Of a stretch of 64,000 nucleotides of DNA, positions 1 to 10,700 are shown piece after piece. The stretch's first letter is position 1. The number at the start of each line of letters is the position of its first letter. The notes below the pieces were generated by a model, which was not told where the DNA came from, made no database searches, and saw nothing but the letters and a program-made list of their open reading frames with translations. Source of the stretch: Conus ventricosus (taxonomy: Eukaryota > Mollusca > Gastropoda > Neogastropoda > Conidae); contig CM031612.1 of NCBI GenBank assembly GCA_018398815.1, positions 5,645,866 to 5,709,865 of the forward strand. The letters run 5' to 3'. The translations under genes and the position numbers were made by a program.

Positions 1-405
1 ACAGCTATCTTGATCTGAATTTTCAAACAGCCTTTCCCTGGTGACTCAAAATGTTCACAAAATGACACCTTGTCTTTCCTCTGTCAAACAGCAAACTGAC
101 AAACCAACTTAAAGAGAAATCTGATTATGATCCACAGTTCTTGCTACTACGATCTTTTTTCTTTGCAGAAACACCAACCCAACCAAATTAGGGGACAAGG
201 AGGGAAAAAAAAGGAAGAAAAAAAAAAAGGCATGCAGAACAAACCTTGAGGTAGAGAGAAATTGGGGAGTGACACTGAGAGGAGGGCAGGGGCTGGGGTA
301 GAGGACAGGTCTTCTGAACACATCACTACCACCAGTCCCAGCCGATAGCCCCGCACCGGCACTCCTGGCCCATGGAGCCCCATGTCCAGGTACAACATTG
401 CTCAC
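1..405 (-). other. Partial JARID2 intron downstream of exon 6
   Basis: The sequence lies beyond the exon 6 donor. It holds an A/T-rich tract at about 205-230 and no conserved coding sequence. The frame that stays open to 109 becomes F-rich and is read-through past the donor. Confidence 0.5.
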
Positions 406-3400
406 ACCATGGCTGCACACGCCATCCTTATTGGACACCATCTTCATCGACAGACCGGAGCTCTGGGCAGCTGATGTGGCAGTGTGGGTTGTGCTCTGTA
501 GGCTGAGGTCCAGAGGTAGGGACCATGGTGAGAACGTCCTAGTTCTACACCCCAGTCCATGTGCTACAGCTGTCACTTGTGGTTTGACCTCGTGCTTGCG
601 AAGATCAAGGGGTTGGGACTCTGATGCAGACGTCCTATATGTAGGCCCCTTTGATTCTGATGCAGACGTCCTATGTGTAGGCCCCTTTGATTCTGATGCA
701 GACATCCTATATGTAGGCCCCTTTGATTCTGATGCAGACGTCCTATATGTAGGCCCCTTTGATTCTGATGCAGACGTCCTATATGTAGGCCAATTTGAGT
801 CTGATGCAGACATCCTATATGTAGGCCCATTTGATTCTGATGGCGACGTCCTATATGTAGGCCCATTTGATTCTGATGGAGACGTCCTATATGTAGGCCC
901 CTTTGATTCTGATGCAGACATCCTATATGTAGGCCCCTTTGATTCTGATGCAGACATCCTATGTGTACGCCCATTTGATTCTGATGCAGACATCCTATAT
1001 GTAGGCCCCTTTGATTCTGATGCAGACATCCTATACGTAGGCCCCTTTGATTCTGATGCAGACATCCTATATGTAGGCCCCTTTGATTCTGATGCAGACA
1101 TCCTATACGTAGGCCCCTTTGATTCTGATGCAGACATCCTATACGTAGGCCCCTTTGATTCTGATGCAGACATCCTATACGTAGGCCCCTTTGATTCTGA
1201 TGCAGACATCCTATACGTAGGCCCCTTTGATTCTGATGCAGACATCCTATACGTAGGCCCCTTTGATTCTGATGCAGACATCCTATACGTAGGCCCCTTT
1301 GATTCTGATGCAGACATCCTATACGTAGGCCCCTTTGATTCTGATGCAGACATCCTATGTGTACGCCCATTTGATTCTGATGCAGACATCCTATATGTAG
1401 GCCCCTTTGATTCTGATGCAGACATCCTATACGTAGGCCCCTTTGATTCTGATGCAGACATCCTATACGTAGGCCCCTTTGATTCTGATGCAGACATCCT
1501 ATACGTAGGCCCCTTTGATTCTGATGCAGACATCCTATACGTAGGCCCGTTTGCCAAGACTCGCTTGCTGTCTTTAGTATTCCGACCTTGGAAGCCAGTG
1601 GGGGCAAACGATTCCCCATATGACGGTTGCTGTGGAGAGGTGTCTGTTTTTCCTAAATTGTGCACAGCTTCAAGCACTGGTCTGCTTTTCATGTTCACTG
1701 GGTGCTCAGAATGTTCATCCTTATCTCCCACCGAGGTTTGGTTTACACTGCTGTCGGCCACAGTCTGCACCACTGCTTCATCTCCTGAAGGCTTTCTGGC
1801 ATGGCCATGCATGGACAGGTTTTGCGACACGATCGTGCATTGTGCCTGTGCTTTGTCAGCTCCTTGACAAGTATCCAGCTGATTTTCCTTTTCTGCTGAC
1901 AGCACTGTTTCAGAAGACGTCTGATGGTCAGTTCTGGCTTCACTATCAATGGTCTGCTGACGGCCTTGACTGGCCGTCCCTATTCCTGAGCGGAAGTCCA
2001 GGCGGCAGTGCCCGCACATACATGTGTAGGCCACCTCTTGCTTAGAAGGTGGACGAGAGTAATAGACATTGTAGCTGCTGCGAAGTGATGTCCAACCAGT
2101 GTTGTACTGAGCAGCGTGGATCTGGTTTGTTTCTCTGCTGGAGGTTGCTTGTTCACAGACGTTGTCTGGCTGCCGTCCTGAAACGAGTTGTGACTTAGAC
2201 GGGTGTGACGCCGACAGGAAAGTCTGACATTGGCCAACTGTCTTTGCATGGTCATTTTCCAGCTGGGGATTGTTTTCACTGTTCCCTTGAGGGCCACACA
2301 ACAGTGATGTTTGTTCAGGCGACCGACACTCTAGTACACTGCCCATGGAATGGTCACTATCCCGCGTCTCACAGTCTGTTTCGGTACTGCTGGCAGAGTC
2401 GTAATCCATGTAACATGTTGTGTCACTTTCACTGGCCGAGTCAGTTACACTGTCGGCACTTTCTTCCTGAGGAATGCGTGTGTCACAGGACACATCCGCA
2501 CTGAAACGACTCAACAGTGGGGAGTTCTGATTTCACTCAGTTCACCTACAGAAGAGCACGGTGACGCGGGCATGTCTGTGACTGCCAGCAACACTGGCAC
2601 TGCAGTGTGTGTGGGAGGCAGAGCCTGGTTCTGTCCGTGCTCATCACCTGTGCTGTGTGAACTGGCAGTGGAACAAGGCTGGTGATGGACACACTCTGCA
2701 CCTTTCACTGTGGACTTCACACAGGTCTCTGTAGGGGACTGTACAGTGGAACAAGGATGGTGATGGACACCCTCTGCACCTTTCACTGTGGACTTCACAC
2801 AGGTCTCTGTAGGGGACTGTGCCTTGTTCTGTTCATCAACTTCATGCTCAGGATGTGTACTGTGCGAAGTGACAGAAGAACTGGAAGGCTGGTGATCGAC
2901 TGACTCTGCATCTTTCACTGTGGCCTTTAGATGCCCCTCTGTTGTAGGCTGGTGATCGACTGACTCTGCATCTTTCACTGTGGCCTTTAGATGCCCCTCT
3001 GTTGTAGGCTGTGTCTTGTCCTGTCCATGCTCGGATGTGTGCTGTGTGAAGTGACCGAGGAACAAGGCTGGTGATCACGGGACTCTGCACCTTTCACTGT
3101 GGACTTGCGACAGGTTTCTCCAGCTTCTTCACCGTCCAAGCCTTCTGCACCGACAACAGAGAGTATTGACAAAGCTCTGCTCAATGAGTCAACATCAAAG
3201 ATCCGATGTGGGCACTGAAGGAACTTGTGATCTTTGCACATGCTCGGATCAAATTTGATCTTTGAGTCTTCGACATAGCGACCAGCCTTCGACTTGCTTG
3301 CTTTATAGATTTCAGCGAAGTCCACTGAGCCACAGCCCTGACACAACACCGTCTGAGGCTGCCGACTGCACACGGGGGCTTTCTTGAAACACCTGACCTG

Positions 3401-4644
3401 AGCGCACATTTCAGCATAGTTCTGCTTCAGTTTAGCAAAGACCTGTTCCAGCTTGCATGTTTTCTCTTGCTCCTTCCCAGCCTGCTCATTCAACATCGAT
3501 GAAACTTCCTGAACCTTTTTGTAAGTTCTTATTATCTGTCCGCGAGACACGCTTCTGTTGTGCCTCTTTTTCAGTTTCAGTGGCTTTGTCTTGTCATGGG
3601 CAAACTCACGCAGCTTTTCGCTCTCTTCTTGTATTTTCCTTCTGGAAATGACCTCATTCTGTGCATCACTTTCATCCTCTTTCTGGCCGGCCTCTGACCT
3701 CCTTGCTGCCACTGTCACACAACTCTTCTCTTTTAGTTCTGGCAACCTCTTTTCAAGCTGGGCTTGAAGGTCATGATCTTCTTGCGTCCTCTTCTTGTCA
3801 TGATAACCTTTAATGTCAATACTGTCTTCCGATACTGATACAGCACCAGTTCTCAAATCCTCAGAGACACTGTCATAAGTTACCGTTTCTTCTTTTGGTA
3901 AGGTATCAGCAAGAATTTCCACTGTCTCCAAGGATGCTAAAGACATTTCACTAGATGTCTGTGAAGTATGACCTGATGACTTACTGTCACCATTTTCTAA
4001 CTGTTTGGGCAACATGCTCACATGATTGCCTGTTCTTTCCTCGGTCTTCTTCAACACCTCACCTCTTGCACTTTCAGGTGACGCAGTCTCTGAACGTCTG
4101 GTATGTACACCTATGCTGGAGTCTGCATCTGCAACATCAGGCTCTGACTGTGTCTTTGTGTCTCTTGGAAGCTTAGGACCAGGTACAGCCAATTTCTTAA
4201 CGGTGTCTTCAGTTAGAGTCTCACTTGTTCTTCGCTTCTTTCTGGCATTTGGTACTGACGGTATCTTGAAGACACTTTCAGTAGTTGTTTCAGCAATTTT
4301 TCGTTTCCTGCTAGCCTCTTGTTTGGGTACATTGGATGTTGCTGGTTTCTTAAACATGTCTGCAGTAGATGTTTTACCCTTGTTTCTTTCTCACTAGACT
4401 CTTGTTGGAATACCTCACTGGAGCAAATATTCATGTGGCTGTGGGTCTTATCCCAAGTGTTTAATGTGTAATCGGTCTTCTTAGGTCTAGGCTCTTGCAT
4501 GCCATGGGTTACAGACAAATCGTCCGACACGCAGGTCTTCTTTACCTTGAAACTAGCGTTTGTTATCGGGTCACATGGACTTGCAGGCACCTTGCTTCTC
4601 AACTCAAAACTGCGTGTGCTCCTTCCTATATTAGACAACTGAAA
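406..4644 (-). CDS. JARID2: JARID2 exon 6: very large low-complexity exon with three apparent frameshifts
   Basis: An acceptor at 4646-4645 gives phase 0, matching exon 5; the donor is probably GTGAGC at 405. About 1,400 codons are read in four successive frames: 4644 to about 4393, about 4392 to 3034, about 3031 to about 2536, and 2514 to 406. The breaks look like single-base slips because repeated peptide units continue across them. Content, N to C: degenerate 30-residue Lys/Ser/Thr units; a Cys-rich stretch (LCQGCGSVDF and FLQCPHRIFDV); duplicated KATVKDAESVDHQP and KSTVKGAE units; another Cys motif (YTCMCGHCRLDF); 26 copies of GPTYRMSASESK; and PLDLR and PLDLS motifs. No known domain is recognised. 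The exon is far longer than the corresponding vertebrate linker. Alternatives are one or two unrecognised short introns, or a decaying exon. Confidence 0.6.
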
Positions 4645-7632
4645 CTGCGCCAACACAAAGTCATGAAGTTCAACAACATAGCAGACAAATCTGACAACAA
4701 CACTGAAGACAATTTTGAAAAGACTGACAATAAAACAAAACCATACCACTCTGGTTTCTATGCCAGACAATAGGATAAATTAAAAACACCAATGCAAACA
4801 GAAACAACAAAAACCGCAAGAAAACATACAATAAAAGCAGAGAACCAAGCAAATAATCATAGGTCAGGGAATTTGTGAGTGTATGTGTATGCGTGTACTG
4901 TGTTCGTGTGTATGCGTGTGTGAGAATGCCCGTCTGTGCAAGTTTGTGCATACGCATGCACATAAATATGTGCAATCATACATCTACCAATTGTCTGCAT
5001 GGGCTACCACAACTTTTCAGTGAGTATTAGTCTTACATTTCTTACTTTTCATGGCAGTTTTCTTTTTCTCAAGATGATGCTACATAGATGATGCTACATA
5101 GCTAATGTCACTTGAAACAAAAAAATCATGTCTCATAGTGTATGTGGACATGTGTGGTGGACATGTACATAAAAATGCCTACTAAAATTGGTCAGTTATG
5201 GATCTAAAGTGAACCAGGATTAACAATTCATTGCTTATAAGTTATATAGGATTTTTTTTTAATGAAAATGTCATGGTATTTTCAATTTGCCAGTTTTCAA
5301 AGACTCTCAAATAAATCTACAGTCAGAAACATTTAAAACAGCAAATACTGAAATATTATGTTTATATTTTAAAGGTATACAAGTGCAGATTAGCAACCTA
5401 CACTGGTTACAAAGAGGCCATTTTTCAGGACTGCAATTGATTTCTGGATATCGTTTACTACCTTACCAACAAATTCCGGAGTCTGATTGTGTATGTTTGG
5501 GGAAAACAAAAATCAGCCACACCGCCACCCAAACCTGAAAGGATTTCAATTCGACACCTGAACAGTTTATCTTAAAGGGCTTTCAAGACCTTGAAATGGG
5601 GATTTCAAACCTCAAAGACCTTCACGGAACTTCAAGGTTGATATGACTTCTGCAACATGGTTAAAGTCCTGTAAGATCATGCTTAAATTTGATCTCAAAC
5701 AGCAAAGAATACCTTTTTTCCTGCTGAGTAATTACTGTATTACTTTTCCATCTGGCAAGTGGCGGAAACAAATGTAAAATTCAATAACATGGATACGACC
5801 AAAGAGCTGCACAAATTGGTACATATATCTCTTAACGCATCGGAAACTTGTTCTCTGATCATACCATGGTGATATCATTCACCAGCAAACTTCTTCGCCT
5901 CTTCAGATTCGCCTATGACTTGATTCTAATCTTTTCTATCCTATTGGGAACAGCCCGGACTCAAAGCCGTGGGATGGGAAAACAGTCACAAAGAAAGCCA
6001 GGGGAGACGAGCACTGCAAACCAATAATCACAGCAGAAAGACAAGCTGGATACAGTGAGTGCCACCCTCAGCGTGCAATAGCAGCCAGACAAGCCAAAGT
6101 GTAAGGCGCAGCCAGTCAACAACAGCCATTCCCAAGGTCAGCATTTGGAATTATGTGATATTCAGTGCTAAGCATTTGACCAGACCAATACACATCAGGT
6201 CCCAGCAGAAAAATCTGAAGTGACATGATCTTACAAGACGACGAACAGCCCCCAACCCCTCAAAACAAAAATTCTCCAACCTTCTCTTCCATTTTCCTCC
6301 TTCCGTTCCCCTTTGCCATCTCTGCCTTTATTTTCCTCCTGCCGTTCCCCTTTGCCATCTCTGCCTTTATTTTCTCTAACCTTCTCTTCCATTTTCCTCC
6401 TTCCGTTCCCCTTTGCCATCTCTGCCTTCATTTTCTCCAACCTTCTCTTCCATTTTCCTCCTTCCGTTCCCCTTTGCCATCTCTGCCTTTATTTTCCAAT
6501 TTTCTTTCTTTTGTTCATTCATTTACTTTTGTCCTGAAGGATGAACACCTAACCATCAGTTCCATTCCATTCTTACCCTTTAACATGCAGTCCTGAACTA
6601 TACTCAAAAGTAGATAAGCATACGATTTTAATCATTCCTGGAAAACCAAGAATATCTGGCAGTGTTTCCCTAAAAAAGAATAAAAACAATAAAAAATTTT
6701 AAAAAGGAATTTTTGTAACAAATATACAGATATAAGTACTCCCCCCCCCCCCCCCCCCCCTACACACACCCTCTTCTGGCCTCCCCAACTTCCCTATTTT
6801 ATAAAATTTGCTGTTAGGTTCTTGCATCCCAACCTCAGCGTGGAACCCCCACCCCCTCTCCTCGTCATTAATATTTTGATCCACCCCTGGAGAAAGACCA
6901 GAGCGACAACCACCTTCACGACCGATCCTTCACTTCACTTTCATACCAGATCCCGCACTGCCACTAACATACACACTGGATGCTGTTCCACCACCCTCTG
7001 CCCAGCCAGCTCATCTCTCTGCTCCGCTCCATTTCCCTGCCCCTCCCCCTCAGCCAAGTTTCACTTCCATGATGTAGACATTGCTCAAGTCTGAAATTCA
7101 CTGTCTAACTTGGGAGGAAAATGTTGCTTGAAAAAGCCCCCCCCCCCCCCCCCCCCCCCCCCCGTTTCTCTGTCGAACCCACCAGCTTTCATTACAGCAC
7201 AGAACAGAATCATGTCTGTCACAGCTGGGTTATTTTTTATCACTGCTGCTCTACATTTACTTCGTGTATCAGTGACTGTGGACAGGCGATGGCCCCGTTT
7301 CTTCTTTGAAATTCAAAAGACTAAAGGGTAATAGAACACACCAATCCAAAATTCTCCGTCACCTGTTAGGTATGACGAGTTCTAAACAAGTTTATTCCAA
7401 AAAAATATACATATATATATACATATTTATATGCATACATCAACTGAAACAACAATTATGAATAAATCCATACATACATATGTAAATAAAAAGCTGATAA
7501 TTTCCATATCAATATTAAAAAAAAAACAAGGACAGGTTTTTTTTGTTCTAAAGTGCTGACAGCAAGGTCTGGACATATAAATTTAATCTTCCCCTCCATT
7601 TTTTCTTTTAAATACTAGTGAAAGGACACCCC

Positions 7633-7676
<44 letters not shown>

Positions 7677-7761
7677 AGAACAGAAGAAAGCAAGAACAGC
7701 AAGGTCTGGACATAAATTTAATCTTCCCCTCCATTTTTTTCTTTTAAATACTAGTGAAAGG

Positions 7762-7795
<34 letters not shown>

Positions 7796-10700
7796 ACCCA
7801 AGAACAGAAGGAAGCAACAACAGCAAGGTCACCAAAGCAAGCACACAGAACACGAACAATCAACACCACCACAAGTTCTGTTAACACAGGTAAGAAGTGT
7901 CTCCACCTGGCCAAGCATTACACAGAGAAAAAGCATACCTGCTGCTGCCCTTGACCCTGCAGGTGATTGCCCCTGATCTTACTGGTGCGCAGAGGGGAGG
8001 GAGCCACAGGGGTTTTGTATGGGGTTAGGCGCGGCGAGTTGCCGTTTCGCTCAAGCGCAAGCTTCCCTGTAGGAGAGAACTTTAAAAAGCTGGCGGGCAA
8101 GCATTTGACGGAGGCCGATTTTTTAGCAGGTGTGAATTCCCCAAACACAAGCCTGGATCCCGAAGGCGAGGGGGTCTTTTCTGGAGTGTAGAAGTATTTC
8201 TTGCTATGCTGGGAGGGAGGGGTGGCACCAGAGTGTACTACCTTACGGGTGAGACCCTGGCGCAAGCTGACGATGCCGCGAGCAGTCTCTGGCGTGCCAG
8301 CGCTGGCTCTGGCGCCTTCTGGCTTGCCTGGAGCAGTCTGAAAGGCTGTGGATCACACACACACACACACACAAAATGACCTCAGTACATTTGTACAGTC
8401 TGTGCTTTATTCACAGTTAGTAATGATCAGCGCAGATCTGTATTTTGCCCACGTGCTTGTTCAACTAACCACTACAAAAGTGAAAAACAATTCACAGAAT
8501 TGTTTACTTCTTTTGCTTATTACGTATTAATCGCCTACAGCACTAGTTTTTCAAATGGTCATTTCTGTCCTTTTAATCTTTTCATTATATCATACTCCTA
8601 GCAAAGCAGTCATGCCTCTCTATAATGATCTTGAAAATGTCATGAGAAATGAGTCTTTGTAGAAAAGCGTCTTTACAGACAAGTATAAGTGTCTGCATGC
8701 AAACAAGTCTACCTACCACCTTTGAAAATAAATCCAGTCACTGAAAACAAGGTGATGTGTTACATGAAGGAGATATTTGGAGATCCTACTGCCGAAAAGA
8801 TGGAGCAGTGACAAGATCGCAACTGTATCGTTATCATTCATAAATATCATGTTGTACTCATTATGAAGTACAAGTCTCTATCACTTCATTCATTAAACTG
8901 ATAAAGATCAAGATGTCCTTAGGTTTAAGCCGACATAAATGGATCACCGCCAATTATGTTTTTTTTCCCCTTATTCATGCACACATGTGTGAGTATGGTA
9001 TGCTCAGATCACCCCTCATTGGGCTCAAATGTTGTACTGAATACAACAAAAGTAAAGTTCTTGTTCATCTCAGTTCATACGCAGCAGGTTAAAAAAAAAA
9101 AAACACTACGAGTTACTGTAAGCTGAAAGTCTCTATGAGTTCATGTAAGAAAAGAACTGGGTTGTTCAGAAACTGATGCTGGCGTTTCTTTTCAACAGTT
9201 TAGTGAAAGTCGTTACAGAAGACGGAAGGTCAGTTGCTGGCCAGAATGAGGTGGAAGGGGAGAAAGGGTAGACAGGGGTGATAAGCAGGGGTGGTCGTGT
9301 TCCAGACAGATGGAAAATAGCACCACAATGTGTGAGAATTAATCTGTCACAGCGTTCTGGGCGACTGTGAGGAGGAAGAACTGCAGAGCTAACAGAGGTT
9401 CCCCTGCATTGAAAAGAATCCACAATCAACATGCAAAGAAACACCTCTCACTGCAAACAGAAGGGAGGGGTCTGGTAAAAACAGCGTGGTAGTGTTTCAG
9501 TGTGACTAGAGACCTGGTTCTTTGACACCAGCCATTTCTCGTTAAAACCTTTTCTCAGCACCAACATAAAGAGGACAGGACTGGACATGAGAGGATAGCT
9601 TTCTTTCCTAGTGAACTTGCCTGAGAGACAAAGACATACACGAGCTTACATCTGCCAGCCAGCGTATGGTACAGGAGCTGTTATTTCTCACCAGTGCAAT
9701 GCAAAAATTTACAAGTAAAACAGCAAATGATGGTCTAGAAAAACTTTTGTTTCGTTAATACAGTTGTGATTCTCTTAAAGGTTTAATTTACATATTCTTT
9801 TCTAAAGCAACTAAAACAGTATGAAAGAAAGTCTTTGTGAACAATCAAATTATTATGGTCAAGTAATTTGCTTCACTCACAACCGGCTACATTTTCTCAA
9901 TCAGTCTATGCCACTCACAACTGGCTACATTTTCTCAATCAGTCTATGCCATACTCAAACTGAACACGCTTTTACAGAAACACAGACAATGAGAATCATA
10001 CAATTTTAAAATAATCGAACAGCTAAAAACCATTGATATAAATTGTTGAAAACAAAACAATCATAATGGCCAAATATTTACCTTAAGAGACAACTGGTTA
10101 TATTTTCTCTACTACTCTATGCCATAACTCAAACCAATCACTGTTTTAGTGAACACAGACACTGAGATTCACAGAAATTCATAATCACCAAGCAACCAGG
10201 TACCGTGGATAACGGAGTTGTGATCTCCACCAGCTCTTCATTGACGTTGCTGCCACTGCTCGATGATTCAGGAGTGCTCTCTCTTGTCTGCTCGTTCTGC
10301 TCCCCGGGGACAGGCGTGCGGGGACGGCTGCTGCCGTCCTCCAGAGAGGACTCGTCACGTGCAAAGTTGAAGTAGTCCAAGTTGGGTGGCAACAGTCGAG
10401 ATCCTGGATGATGAAGCATTAAAATCCAACGTACATATAATCATAAAACTGAGACCAGAGAACTGATCTCCCTTGATTACATGAAGTTTGCTTTTCTACT
10501 CAATCTAAACATACTGAGTAAAAGCTGATGAGGAAATCCAGTCAAAGATGGGGAAAAAAAAAACCTCACATGCCTAAATAAATTAAGTACAGAATAAAGG
10601 TGCCACAGTGATGGCTTGTCAGATGGGACACAAACAAAACAAAGAATGTAAGGTGATATATGGAAAAGGCAAGAAGTGCCATCATAGCGAATCCACACAT

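Larger units (their letters stand above)
4645..7938 (-). other. JARID2 intron 5
   Basis: Noncoding. It holds a pyrimidine-rich repeat (6280-6510), three poly-C tracts and part of a fourth cluster, and a 130-bp duplication with poly-C (7561-7823). No conserved protein was seen on either strand. Confidence 0.7.

Noticed and set aside
398..1867. Plus-strand frame of 489 codons over the 36-bp repeat
   Set aside because: Antisense shadow of the JARID2 repeat; both strands are open because of the unit, and only the minus frame continues into non-repetitive protein on either side.
2205..2685. Plus-strand frames opposite JARID2 exon 6
   Set aside because: Antisense shadows with no similarity or independent signals.
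7608..7884. Poly-Pro and poly-Gly frames
   Set aside because: Translations of poly-C tracts only.
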